A program made the translations under genes and the position numbers. DNA of 64,000 nt, from the NCBI RefSeq assembly GCF_932294415.1, contig NC_065543.1, positions 21,652,508 through 21,716,507 on the forward strand, given 5' to 3'. The stretch is from Quercus robur (lineage: Eukaryota; Streptophyta; Magnoliopsida; Fagales; Fagaceae). Below the pieces are notes generated by a model. It was not told the origin of the DNA. It worked only from the letters and a program-made list of their open reading frames with translations, and searched no databases. Below are positions 11,501 through 23,327 of this stretch, piece after piece (position 1 is the first letter of the stretch; each line of letters starts with the position of its first letter).

Positions 11501-12928
11501 TTCTTAACATGCATGCCAATTTTCATGCCAATCGGGTGTAATTTACCATTTGATCTTTAAACTAATCTTTTTTGCGTTATTTTAAATTACAAAAACTTGA
11601 ATTTAAATAATTGATTGATGACATGACTATTAATCTTTGATCACCTTGAAATTTTGTATGCTTGAAAAATATATGAAGATAATGTAATTTAACGGTAGAT
11701 TTGTCAAAATTCACATTAAATTAAGAAATATAGGGTTGGGTTCAAGTTACACTTGATATAACTCTAAAAAATATTATACCAACCAATAACTTATTGTTGA
11801 ATTCATATTTTGAAAATCCAACCGTTGGATCACATTTTATATTTGTTCTTAACATACATGCCAATCGGGTGTAATTTACCATTTGATCTTTAAACTCATC
11901 TTTTATGCGTTATTTTAAATTACAAAAACTTGAATTTAAACAATTGATTGATGACATAACTATTAATCTTTGATCACCTTGAAATTTTGCATGCGTAAAA
12001 AATATATGAAGATAATGTAATCTAACGGTAGATTTGTCAAAATTCACATCGAATTAAGAAATATAGCGTTAGGTTCAAGTTGCCCTTGATGTAACTCTAA
12101 AAAATGTTACACCAACCAATAACTTATTGTTGAATTCAAATTTCGAAAATCCAACCGTTGGATCTCATTTTCTATATGTTCTTAACATGCATACCAATTT
12201 TCATGCCAATCGGGTGTAATTTACCATTTGATCTTTAAACTCATCTTTTATGCGTTATTTTAAATTACAAAAACTTGAATTAAAACAATTGATTGTTAAC
12301 ATGACTATTAATTTTTGATCACCTTGAAATTTTGTATGCTTGAAAAATATGTGAAGATAATGTAATCTAACAGTAGATTTGTCAAAATTCACATCGAATT
12401 AAGAAATATAGCGTTGGGTTCAAGTTACACTTAATGTAACTCTAGAAAATGTTACACCAACCAATAACTTATTGTTAAATTTATATTTTAAAAATCCAAC
12501 CGTTGGATCATATTTTCTATTTGTTTTTAACATGCATGCCAATTTTCATGTCAATCGGGTGTAATTTACCATTTGATCTTTAAACTCATCTTTTATGCGT
12601 TATTTTAAATTACAAAAACTTGAATTTAAACAATTGATTGATGACATGACTATTAATCTTTGATAACCTTGAAATTTTGTATGCATGAAAAATATATGAA
12701 GATAATGTAATCTAATGGTACATTTGTCAAAATTCACATCGAATTAAGAAATATATCGTTGGGTTCTAGTTACACTTGATGTAACTCTAAAAAATGTTAC
12801 ACCAACCAATAACTTATTGTTGAATTTAAATTTTCAAAATCCAACCGTTGGATCACATTTTCTATATGTTCTTAACATGCATGTCAATTTTCATGCTAAT
12901 CGGGTGTAATTTACTATTTGATCTTTAA
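8568..12928. repeat. 345-bp tandem (satellite-like) array, about 12.6 copies
   Basis: The marker TTAAGAAATATA recurs at 8616, 8961, 9306, 9651, 9996, 10341, 10686, 11031, 11376, 11721, 12054, 12399 and 12744. Every step is exactly 345 bp except 11721 to 12054 (333 bp), caused by one 12-bp deletion in the segment after AACATACATG. Copies differ by scattered substitutions only. The three left copies form a distinct group (GCCTTATTTTAAACTACGAAAAC against GCGTTATTTTAAATTACAAAAAC to the right). There is no coding capacity. The array stops abruptly at 12929, next to the CACTA right subterminal region. Confidence 0.95.
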
Positions 12929-12959
12929 ATGGGAAGACGAAAAAATAGAGGGAAATTTA

Positions 12960-13352
12960 AATGTCTATTGCGGCGGTCCAACCCGCCGCAAAAAGGAATA
13001 CATATTGACCCATCGCTAATTGACCCGCCGTTATATCTAAGATTAATGCCGCTAAAACAGGTCTATTGCGGCGGGTCATTCGCCTGCCGCTGTAGTCTGC
13101 CGCAAAAATACTTGAGCTATTGCAGCGGTTCATTGACCCGCCGTTATATCTAAGTTGAGTGCCGCTAAAACAGGTTGCAGCGGGTCATCAGCCCGTCGCT
13201 GTAGTACGCCGCAAAATACTAGAGTTTTTGCGGCGGGCATATGGAACGCCGTAATAGATCTCATGTACAGCGGCGGGCCAAAAAAGCACCGCAATAGGCG
13301 ACATATAGCGGCAGTTTTTCACCTGCCGCAATTGCTCAGTTTTCTTGGAGTG
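12960..13352. repeat. Right CACTA subterminal GCGGCGG array and terminus
   Basis: Repeated TATTGCGGCGG(G/T), CCCGCCGC and TATAGCGGCAG motifs run up to the terminal GCCGCAATTGCTCAG then TTTTCTTGGAGTG. This is the inverted counterpart of the array at 3284-3700. Confidence 0.75.
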
Positions 13353-13393
13353 TTTTTTTTTTTTTTTTTTTTTGGAGGAAGAACGTAACTTAT

Positions 13394-16300
13394 TTTATTA
13401 AGAAAAACTGGCTATGTCAGCCAATACAACAGGAAATAAAAGTGGTGGAACATCCTTCATCCACACTACAACATTCGTAACACAAATAGCATGACAAGCT
13501 AACTTGTGAGCAACAATATTACCCTCCCTCTTTACATGAGAGTAGTGTAATTCATTAAAAAAATTAACCTTATGTCTAATCTCATCCAACATTAAGCCCA
13601 CGGCTGATAGGAACTCTGCATCATAATGCGAAGCCTTCACCAGCACAAGTGAGTCAATCTCAAGGATGGCACATTGAAGTCCTAGGCTTGAAGCGAACTA
13701 CATTGCAGTTGCGACAGCCATCGCTTCAATTTCCAGAGGGCTGTATGCCTGGGAAATCTGCTTAGAAAGTGAGCCCAAAACCAAGCCTTCACTATTACGT
13801 ATGACCACCCTAATCTATTCTCCTTTGTGAACCTAGCCCCATCACAGTTAATCCTCACCATTCCGTGATCAGGTGGTTGCCATTTCTGCATCGTGGGAGG
13901 GACAATCTAAATTGAAGAAGGGTGCGGATTAACTGCTTGGAATTGCTGAAGTCATTCCTTAGCCAGTTGGGTGATTAGATGCGGACTGCAGCTGGGTTTA
14001 TTAAGTCTAACCTAGTTTCGTTGTGTCCAGATAGACCAAGCTGTGACCGAGAAGAGCTCTAGTTGGTGCTAGTGTTTGATTAGCCATCATAGCAGCTCTT
14101 TGAAGGTAATAAAGCTGAGTGAATTACGACAACTCCACAAGGTTAAGTCCTCCCAAACTACATCCAATTCACCATAGGACCACAAAGCATGGAGGGCAAA
14201 TTCATTAGCACAAGAACAACGATCACAGAAAGGATTTTCAATAACGGTTCGACGTATCAAATTTTTCTTGGTGGGCAGAGAGTTTCGGCAAGCCCTCTAT
14301 ATGAAATTTTTAACTTTGTTTGGTACCTACAGTGACCAAATACCTCCGGAAATCTGCTTAGAAAGTGAGCCCAAAACCAAGCCTTCACTATTACGTATGA
14401 CCACCCTAATCTATTCTCCTTTGTGAACCTAGCCCCATCACAGTTAATCCTCACCATTCCGTGATCAGGTGGTTGCCATTTCTGCATCGTGGGAGGGACA
14501 ATCTAAATTGAAGAAGGGTGCGGATTAACTGCTTGGAATTGCTGAAGTCATTCCTTAGCCAGTTGGGTGATTAAATGCGGACTGCAGCTGGGTTTATTAA
14601 GTCTGACCTAGTTTCGTTGTGTCCAGATAGACCAAGCTGTGACCGAGAAGAGCTCTAGTTGGTGCTAGTGTTTGATTAGCCATCATAGCAGCTCTTTGAA
14701 GGTAATAAAGCTGAGTGAATTACGACAACTCCACAAGGTTAAGTCCTCCCAAACTACATCCAATTCACCATAGGACCACAAAGCATGGAGGGCAGATTCA
14801 TTAGCACAAGAACAACGATCACAGAAAGGATTTTCAATAACGGTTCGACGTATCAAATTTTTCTTGGTGGGCAGAGAGTTTCGGCAAGCCCTCTATATGA
14901 AATTTTTAACTTTGTTTGGTACCTACAGTGACCAAATACCTCGCCATAACTCCCTATCTTCCATAAACAGGGCTGAAATATCAGTAGATTCTTCCTCCAA
15001 CTTCAAGAACCAGTACCCTGACTTACTTGTATATGTCCCAGTTTAAGTGAATGGCCAAAAAAGTTTGTCCTCCACCCCTTGTTGTGGCAACGGCATGGAC
15101 TTGATCAGTTCAGCCTCTTCAGGAATGAAAACACCATCAATGACTGAATGGTTCTAGCGGTGTGTCGTTTCATCTATCAACATTTCAACCCTTACATCTG
15201 CCATGGAATCAATGATGGGAGAAATTACCTTGGTTGGGTGTTTTCGTGGCAGCCATGTATTCTACCAAATGTGCACAGACCTCCCATTTCCCACCCTCCA
15301 CCTACATCCTCTAAGTAGCACATCTTGCCCATGTAAAATACTCATCCATGCATAGGACCTTGTGGATGATTCTTTAGCCTCCATTATGGAACAATTTGGG
15401 AAGAACCGGGCTTTGAAAAATTTATAGAAGAGCGAGTCTAAATTTGCAAGAGCCTCCAAGCATGTTTTGCCAACAAAGAGTCATTGAACATTGCTAGGTC
15501 CCTAAAACCCATACCCCCCTCCATCTTTGATTTTGTCATTTCCTCCAATTTCAACCAATGAATTTTTCTTTTATCTCCTCTTTAACCCCACCAAAATTTT
15601 CTAACCATTGATTCAATCTCATGGCAAAGTCCCAACGGAATTTTAAAGCACCCCATAGCATATGTTGGAATTGCCTAAATGACTGCTTTAATTAAGATCT
15701 TCCGCCCCACTTGAGATAAAAGCTTCCCTTCTCAACCTTATAATTTCCTCCAAACTTTTTCCTTGATGAAATTGAAGCTCTCCTTCTTTTTCCTTCCCAC
15801 TAAAGATGGCAACCCAAGGTATTTATCATAATGTACAATTTCTTGTAAGCCCAAAACCTCCTTAATCTCGACCTTAGTGCCTTTCGGAGTGGATTTACTA
15901 AAGAAAATGGTAGTTTTGTTTTTGTTCACCTTTTGGCCTAACCCCTCCTCATAAATCTCCATATTTTTTTGCACTCCTCAATGGTTGCCCTGTAAAAAAA
16001 AAAAGAATATCGTCTGCAAACTATATGTGTGTTAGTTAAGGGCCATTTCGGCTAATGGATAGCCCTTTTAACTCCCTCACTCTCACAAATTGTTGTATGA
16101 GTCCATGTAAACCTTCCGTGCACAACAAGAAGAGAAAGGGAGAAAGTGGATCCCCTTGTTTAATCCCTCTCGTTGGTTGGATGGGGCCTTAGGGTTCGCC
16201 ATTGACTAGGATAGAGTATGTCACTGTTTTTATGCACACCATAATTAAGCCAATCCACTTCTCACTGAACCCCATTTTTCTCATGACATTCTCCAAATAC

Positions 16301-18104
16301 ACCCACTCCACACGGTCATAGGCTTTGCTCATATCTATCTTTACAGCCATGTAGCCTGTTTTCTGTGTTCTCATATTATTCATATAGTGAAGTGACTCAT
16401 AAGCAACAAGGATATTATCCGTTATCAACCTATTTTTTTGTAAAGGCTGATTGGTGTTTAGATATAATACTTGGTAAAATTTTCTTTAATCTATTGGCTA
16501 ACACTTTAGAGAAAATTTTATACAAGACATTACATAAACTGATGGGGCGATAATCACTCACACTTTCAGGGTTTTTAATTTTTGGGATAAGGGTGATAAA
16601 AGTGTGGTTTAACGGATATGGGATGGTACCTGAATTGAGCCGAGATAAAACTGAATTTGTGACATCGGCATCTACCACTCCCCAAAAATGCTAAAAGAAC
16701 AAAGGCGACATGCCATCAGGACCCGGGGCTTTGAGAGGTGCCATCTGTTTCAAGGCTTCTTTTACTTCGAAAGCTGTAAAGGTATCAGTTAGAGCTGAGT
16801 TCATTTCTTCAGTAATCATCGAAGGAATGTGCTCTAATTGAGGCCATTAGGGATTCGACCTTGAGGTAGAGAAGAGCTCCCTGTAATAGTTTACCAACAC
16901 CAGATTTATCTCCTATGATTCTACTCTCCATGTGTTGCTCTCATCCATAATTCTCCGGATTTTATTTTCCCTATGTCTCTTAATAGCCCAACAATGGAAG
17001 AACTTAGTGTTGTTATCCCCATTTTTTAGCCAAAGAGTACGTGATCTTTGGCTCCACATTCTTGCTTCTCTATCTAGCAGGATATTGATCTCCTTCTTTA
17101 ATTCTCTAACCCGACCATTTTGCCCACTTACAATAGCAGTAGATTCGGCCTTCACCGAGAGAGCTTTTTTGTTTATTAATTCCTTCCTCACATTGCCAAA
17201 AATGTTGTGGTTCCACCATGCTAGATCCCTGCCACAAAATCTCCACCCTTTTTAGTATATCACTGTCACAATGCCCCACGGAGTAGGAAGACCAAGATGC
17301 TTCCACCATTTCTGTACAGCGTTCATCTGATAGCCACATTTCCTCAAACCTGAAAATTCTTTTTTTGGGGGGAGGATCTAAACCCAACAGGTTGATCAAA
17401 AGCAGATAATGGTCAGAGGAGATACTTTGTAGATGTTGAACAATCGAACCCGGGATTTTCAGAAACCAAGCGTCATTAGCCAAACCTTGGTCAAGTTGTT
17501 CCCAAATTGAATGTCCATCCTCAAAATGTTTGCTCCATGTGAATCGATTACCCATAAATCCAAGGCCCAAGAACCCACATTCATCAATAATATCTCTAAA
17601 GAGTTGCATCTACCTATGTTGTCTGATAGCCCCGCCTAGTTTCTCCTCCTGCCAAGTGAGTTCATTGAAGTCACCTGCACATAGCCACAGGGTTTGTGGA
17701 TGGTGGTTTAAAGTTCGCAAATTGTCCCAAGCTTCAATTCTTTATGATGTATCTGGTTCCCCATAAAAACCAGTGAACCTTCACTCATGTTCAGAACCCC
17801 TATCAATCCAAGTGTTAACGTAGTATTGTGATGAATCTATCACCTCCAAGTTTACTATTGATTTCCAAAATAGAACAAGACCACCTCCACGGCCTTCCTT
17901 CGGTACTACCCATTTGTGTTCATAATCAATGCTTCGTTGAACTGTATCTAGCCTTGCTTTGTCTGCCAATGTTTCGGCTAAAAACACGACAGAGGGGTCT
18001 TTTGCCCAAGTCATATCTCCAAGCTCCTTCTCTGTACGTTGGTTCCTAAGCCCATGACAGTTCCAAATTAAGCAATTCATTGTGATTGGCAGGCTGAGCA
18101 TCAA
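13394..18104 (-). pseudogene. L1 ORF2: endonuclease, reverse transcriptase, zf-RVT, RNase H (broken)
   Basis: Blocks in order on the minus strand: an EEP endonuclease start (NCLIWNCHGLRNQRTEKEL, about 18080-18024); the endonuclease C-terminal part (GFMGNRFTWSKHFEDG, about 17558-17510); an RT linker with SRTLWLKNGDNNTKFFHCWA (about 17050-16985); RT motifs FITLIPKIKNPESVSDYRPI (about 16600), DMSKAYDRVEW (about 16340), GIKQGDPLSPFLFLL (about 16170) and FADD (about 16020); KYLGLPSLVGRKK (about 15820); zf-RVT fragments (15460-15260); and an RNase H start (GMVRINCDGARFTKENRLG, about 13860) running to 13394 (HVKREGNIVAHKLAC). Many stops and frameshifts interrupt it. The RNase H start occurs twice because of a local duplication. 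Confidence 0.85.
13752..14943. repeat. 596-bp tandem duplication inside the L1
   Basis: Sequence 13752-14347 is repeated at 14348-14943 with only a handful of substitutions (for example GGGCAAATTC against GGGCAGATTC, and GATGCGG against AATGCGG). The junction at 14347/14348 reads ATACCTCC then GGAAATCTG. It duplicates the RNase H start and the preceding zf-RVT end. Near identity shows it is far younger than the decayed LINE. Confidence 0.95.
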
Positions 18105-19680
18105 CCTCCACCAATATCATTTTTTGTTCTATTGCTTCCTTTGAAACCTGTTGACGTTTGTTTGGTAACACAAGAAAGCATTCAGCTTGCATGGGTGTTC
18201 TTTTTCCTAAGGTCAGGGATGTATGGGCGGGGTTAACTAAAGTTTGGTGGTTTGGTCTCTCAATCCTGGTCCATTTCGGTTTAGGTGGCTGTGGTGAGAC
18301 CTTAGGGTTTTCAGGTTTGGCACATGGTGTAAAGGGGTCACGTGTTGGGGTTAAATTTGGGGTAGGGTCCGGAGTGAAAGGTTGTGGGATATTTCCATTT
18401 TGGTTAAGGTTATTTGAGTGAGGAGCACGTGTTTCTTGGTTATCATTTATGGAAGTGAGTAAAAGACTTGAAACCGAGGTTGAAGGTGGTAATGAATCTC
18501 CTTTTTGGTTCGGGTGAGCTGGATTGATATTAATGGTTAGGGTTGAAATCATGGTTGAAAAAGGTAAGGAAGTTGTATTTAAAGGCTGTTTGACATTACC
18601 TGCTTGGCTAGGAAATTGCTGGTGATTATTTTCATTTAATGCATTGTCTGAATCAGTTACTTTCCATTCAAAGCTTCGTGTGGCTGGAAGAGAGGTGCAG
18701 CTGGCAGGGGATTGACTATGGTCTGTTAGAATCTTATGATTATTGCTTTGAATGCTTATAATTAATACCTTCGATGACATTGATTCCTTCATTCCCTCTC
18801 CGTCTATACTGCTACTTGTCTGCTCCGGAGTAGTTGAACCACCCATTTTCTACTTTTTCAACTCAACCATGGATGGTGGGGCTGACTTTGGGATTGAGCA
18901 TTGCCTTGACTTGTAAAAACCTAGGACCAAGACAACCTGCTTTCTTGATGGGAAAAAAGGTGTTGCTCTAAGACTTGGACCAAACTGCCCTTGCTCTAGT
19001 GTGAGAGTGCCTTCACTGTTGAACCACACCTCACAATCCTTATCATTATGACCGAAATAGCCGCACCAATAGCAAATGTTTGGCAACCTTTCGTATTTGA
19101 AGCTAACCCACACTTCCTTATCTCTTCTTATAAAAACCAATCACCCTCTACACAAAGGAGTAGTGACGTCCAAAGACACTCTAATAGAAAGAAGTTGCCC
19201 CCCTCAGTTTTCTGCTGATTGGTAGAAGGTAACACCGTTCCTAAGGCTTCACAAATTTTCGCTGCAACCTTCGCATTCATAAACTTTATTGGGAGGCCAT
19301 GAACTTGCACCCAAAAAGTAGTCCTGTTGAATTGAAGCTCCTCGACTAAATTGTTCTTATCATGCCTTTCTAGAACCATTAAGTGTTTGTTGAAACTCCA
19401 CGGTTCACTCTGAATCACTTTCTGGACCTCTTCTTTGTTATCAAACACAAACAATACCATATGGTTACCCAAATTACGGACTTGAAAACCATTCCTTGAG
19501 CGCCAAAGTGGAGTAAAATTTTTTGCTATGGCATCCACATTGACCGCCCTCTTAGTTAAAAACTTAGTAGCTAAGGAAAACTCTTGGGAGCTCAATTCAT
19601 CATCAAGACAACAACCTGGTCCCTCCCTATCTGAAAGGGTCAGACGATTCCAATTGGAAGTTAACTCATCCATGGTAGCT
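18046..19680 (-). pseudogene. L1 ORF1: DUF4283 domain and CCHC zinc knuckle (broken)
   Basis: On the minus strand it starts near MDELTSNWNRLTLSDREG (about 19672) and has the DUF4283-type block (VFDNKEEVQKVIQSEPWSFN, about 19450-19390). A frame break near 19140 leads into a knuckle CYWCGYFGHNDKDC (CX2CX4HX4C, about 19076-19036). A stop near 18848 is followed by a proline/serine/threonine-rich tail that ends as ORF2 begins. This is the nucleic-acid-binding ORF1 of plant L1 elements. Confidence 0.8.
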
Positions 19681-20132
19681 GGAAGTGAAAAAGAAAATAG
19701 AGATATTGAACACAAAACACACAAAAAAAAAAGGGTTTCCCACAAATCCCACAAAAAGAGGAACCCCATAAGCTTTGAACTAATGTTGTTAATTCAAAGA
19801 AAGACTAAAACACCTCCATAAAGGAAAGTGATCCCCTATTCTACTGTCTAAGAGAGAGCTAAAGAGAGCTTTCTTCGAGAGACAGAGAAACACATGCCAT
19901 AACAAATTTATATATAAAAAAATGTCTAAGCAAGATTTATAAAAATTTATATATAAATTTTGGACAATATTGTGGGACCAAAAAATAAATAAATAAACGC
20001 CCTCTTCAAAATTAACAAAGCCAAAGCTAATTAATACTGCCACAATGTGCCCATTAAATAAAATAAATAAATAAAGAGAAATGGGAAAGAATGCAGTCAT
20101 GCAGGTGGGACACGGCACCATTTAGTCAAATA

Positions 20133-22184
20133 TCTATACTACTATTTAAGGGGTTTCTTCCGTTTGGATTTCTCATTTTCATAGTTCTAAAATACCCCTA
20201 TATCATTCACTTACAAGTTTTCAACTAACAGGAATAAATATGTAAAATAAAACTTTTTTACTTTAATAACCCACAAACCCACGTACGCTTTGCCAGTTTA
20301 CAACCCAATAACATCTACTCTCATTCTTCTTCAAATTACACACATTCAGTCTCATCCTCTTCTTTCTTCTTCTTCTATTTCCAGATTTGGGTTCTAAACA
20401 ATCCAACATAATTTACACAATTCAAATGGCTTTTCAAGTTCTATCTTCTGCATCTCTAATCTAAATTGCAAGTTATTCTTTCTTTTCTTTTATTTTCTTT
20501 TCTTTATCATTGACTATTGTTTGAGTTCTTACCTTCCATGGCTACCAATGATTTAGAATTTGAGGTGTACTTACCTGTGGGTAAATGAGATTTTTATAGG
20601 GATTCAATGGTATTTGACTATTGCTTATTACCTGTGATTGACTTCAATATCACGTGCCTCAAAATCTTTTTTTTTTCTTATATTTTCCTTCTTCTTTTTT
20701 GTTCCTTTGCACCAACATGTATTTGTTTTTCTTTTTCTTTTCTTTTTTTCGTTATCTTTTCCTCTTTTTCTTTTTTCTTTTTGTGTGGATATTTTCAAAC
20801 TTTTAAGTTTTAAGTTTTAACTCACACAAATTCTTTTTTTTTTTTAAAGTTGTCTATACGTATAATAAAGCCCAAAAGGAATCACTCTGGCATAAAACTC
20901 TATTTGAGTGTTTGTTGTATACCTTTGTCATTTGCATCTATGTGTATCAGTTTTTTTTCTTTTTCTTTTTTTTTCTTTTGCTTATCTTTTCCTTTTGTTT
21001 CAAACTTTTCACTCAAACAAAAACTCTTTTTAAAGATTTGAATCTGAGAAGTTTATCAATAACGAATTGATGATTATCACTTTGTTTTAAATTCAATTAT
21101 TTTTGTTTGCTTGCAAAAAAAAAATTATTATTATTTTTGTTTGAGATTTAAAAAAAAAAATCGTGATTTTGAGAGGAGAATTTTTTTTCTTTCTTTTCTT
21201 TAAAGTAACCCAACATACTTCCCTAAAAAAAAATAATAATAAAATTTAAAAAAAAAAAAAAGTAACCAAACAATTAAGAGTATTTGAGTTTAAAAAAAAA
21301 AAAAAAAAAAGGAAGGACCAAGAAGTAACCAAATACAAATAGAAAATATACTTATCTACGTGTATCAAATTTCTTTTTTTTTTTTTTTTTTTTGGGCTTA
21401 TCTTTTCCTTTTGTGTGTGGCTATTTTCAAACTTTTCACTCAAACACAAACTCTTTTTAAAGGATTTGAATCAGAGAAGTTTATCAATAACGAATTGATG
21501 TTTATCACTTTGTTTAAATTCAATTATTTTTGTTTGAGATTTTAAAAAATCGTGATTTTGAGAGGAGAATTTTTCTTTTATTTTTTTGACATTTTTTTCT
21601 TTCTTTTTTTTAAAGTAACCTAACACACTTCCCTAAATGGTTCCAAAAAAAAAATGTACTTCCCCAAAAAAAAAAAAGAAAAAAAAAAAAAAGTAACCGA
21701 ACAATTAAGAGTATTTGAGTTTAAAATAAACAAAAAACAAATTAAAATAAAAAAGAAAAGAAAGGAAGGACCAAGAAGTAACCAAATTCAAATAGAAAAT
21801 ATACTTTTCAAATAGGGAAGAAGAGATTTAGAAAAAAAAAAAAAAAAAATTAAAGTGAGAATTGAAATTTTAAAGAAACAGCAATTTTTTTAAAATAAAG
21901 GGAGAGATAAAAGAGGTTAGAATTTAGGATTTGATGAAAAAAAGAATAGTTTAGTTTTATGTGGGAGTTAAAAATATATTTTTACTAAATTATCTTCAAG
22001 TTTTGTTTGTGTTTGAATTCCTATATAAAAATAAAAAGGGAAAACTTTTGAAAATACGTTAGTGAGAGTTTGTGTTTGAAATGCTATTAAAAAAAGCACA
22101 AAGTTTAAGTATAAAATTAGTTGTAACCTAAGACTACAACTATATTCAATAAAATAAACACTAGCCTCTTTGAGGCTCTTCTAT
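20133..22184 (+). mobile_element. Helitron-like element (candidate)
   Basis: The 5' end TCTATACTACTATTTAAGGG follows an A and resembles plant Helitron 5' termini. A similar end occurs at 24213, with further shared words (TTCTAAAATACCCC against TTCAAAAATACCCC). Near 22163-22177 a 6-bp stem (AGCCTC-TTT-GAGGCT) is followed by CTTCTAT, which is close to, but not, the required CTRR end. The interior is AT-rich and non-coding. No Rep/helicase was seen. Confidence 0.35.
20937..21810. repeat. Degenerate tandem duplication (about 425-450 bp period)
   Basis: Blocks such as TTTATCAATAACGAATTGATG (about 21052 and 21480) and GGAAGGACCAAGAAGTAACC (about 21311 and 21764) recur in order. The copies differ mainly in poly-T/poly-A lengths. 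No gene; the frames are T-run artefacts. Confidence 0.7.
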
Positions 22185-22192
22185 TTTTTTGG

Positions 22193-22376
22193 AAAGTTAA
22201 TAATTTGCATTCATTATAATTTGGAATTACTACATTTTCCAATTACAAAAAAATCTGGAAGTGTGATGAGTATTATGAGTTTGCAAGTGAAATAAATTTT
22301 CATCACCCGTAAATTTTTTTGTGATTGAAAAATGTAGTAATACAAAATTATAATGGGTGCAAATTATTAACTTTTT
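22193..22376. mobile_element. Hairpin MITE (long imperfect inverted repeat)
   Basis: Left arm 22193-22256 (AAAGTTAATAATTTGCATTC then ATTATAATTTGGAATTACTACATTTT) pairs with right arm 22311-22376. The arms are about 60 bp and the loop about 55 bp. The superfamily is unclear and no convincing target duplication was seen. Confidence 0.6.
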
Positions 22377-23097
22377 TTCAAAAAATAAAGAAGTGCCTTT
22401 GAGCATGCACTTATAAGAGAAGTGTAAGCCACATGGAAAGTGTGATGACACAATTAGGAAACAAGGAACACAGCTTAATGGTGGGGCCGGCTAAAATTTA
22501 AAAAAAAATTCAAAAATAAAGTAAAGCTGAAAAGTTGAAAAGTGGGGATGACACAAACGAAAAATAAGACATAACAAACAAAAAAGGAGCAAAAAGCTTA
22601 ATGGTGGGCACGAATGAACACAAAATAAGGAACTGCTGAAAAGAAACTGACGCAAACTACTCCATGAATTGATTAGTTAAAAGAAAAAAAAAGGGGGAAA
22701 CGGTTTTTCAATTCCTCTATTAATTAAAGAGACTTCAGCAGGTTTCAAAAAAAGAAAGCAAGCACGTAGATAGAGAGAAAACACACGGCAACAATATAGA
22801 GAGAAAAAGAAGAAGAAGAGAGACATAGACAGAGATAGAGAGCAACAAGCAAAGGAGCAACATGCATTAGGTTGGGATTTTATCAGTCCCTTTTCTACGA
22901 AAATCTCTCCCTCTCCCTCTCCCTCCCCCTCTTCTTCAAATCTGAATTTTTGTTTGGTAAAACAAATAGGGTTGGGTTTCATGAGGAGTTCCTAACTCCA
23001 TACATAAAGCCTTGATACGAGTCCCTTATTTGTAAATCCTATTTGAAAATTATCAAATAAAAATTCTCTCAAGTTTTAGTTAAGTGTTTTCTAAACT
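22377..23097. other. AT-rich intergenic DNA
   Basis: Purine-rich tracts and a CT-rich stretch (about 22905-22935, CTCCCTCTCCCTCTCCCTCC). No gene was supported. Confidence 0.5.
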
Positions 23098-23327
23098 GAG
23101 TCTTTGAATCTACCAAATTAATAGTCCTTGACTCAACACAAAATTAAGTAAGTCTTTGACTCTACGCCAAATTAATAGAGTCTCTTACTTTTCCCAATTA
23201 ATGGAGTCCTTGACTCTACCATATTAATGGAGTCCTTGACTCTACCATACTTTAATCGAATCCTTGACTCTACCAAATTAATGGAGTCCTTGACTCTACC
23301 ACATTTCAATGGAGTCCTTGACTCCCA
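23098..23327. repeat. Minisatellite, about 30-bp unit, eight or nine copies
   Basis: The core GGAGTCCTTGACTCTACC, followed by A/T-rich AAATTAAT, recurs with unit lengths of about 27-36 bp. Copies diverge from the edges toward the centre. No coding frame. Confidence 0.85.

Larger units (their letters stand above)
3284..13352. mobile_element. Non-autonomous CACTA transposon carrying gene fragments (10.07 kb)
   Basis: The left end is CACTACAAGAAAAATGGGC followed by TATTGCGGCGG. The right end, reverse complemented, is CACTCCAAGAAAACTGAGC followed by AATTGCGGC. The first 28 bases agree at 24 positions. Both ends carry several hundred bases of GCGGCGG-type subterminal repeats, typical of CACTA/EnSpm elements. 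The flanks give the expected 3-bp target duplication (TTT at 3281-3283 and 13353-13355), although the right one lies in a T-run and is weak evidence. No transposase frame was found. The interior holds a mitochondrial EF-G gene fragment, a GC-rich repeat cluster, a 345-bp tandem array and several nested TEs. The alternative is two unrelated CACTA ends that merely face each other. Confidence 0.65.
13356..19860 (-). mobile_element. Near full-length degenerate L1 LINE
   Basis: On the minus strand the element has a 5' leader (about 19860-19690), ORF1, ORF2 and a poly-A tail (the T-run at about 13353-13374). All parts of a plant L1 are present but interrupted by stops. The tail T-run also forms the right target duplication of the CACTA element, so the CACTA probably jumped into this LINE's poly-A. 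The 5' boundary is approximate because no clear target duplication was found. Confidence 0.85.

Noticed and set aside
8568..12928. CRISPR-like array
   Set aside because: Units are 345 bp with no repeat/spacer division. This is a eukaryotic tandem repeat.
12929..13388. Open frames of 74-77 codons through the GCGGCGG region
   Set aside because: They follow CACTA subterminal repeats and have no protein-like content or homology.
20607..21545. Several 60-75-codon frames rich in F, S and L
   Set aside because: They are translations of poly-T/CTTTT low-complexity sequence.
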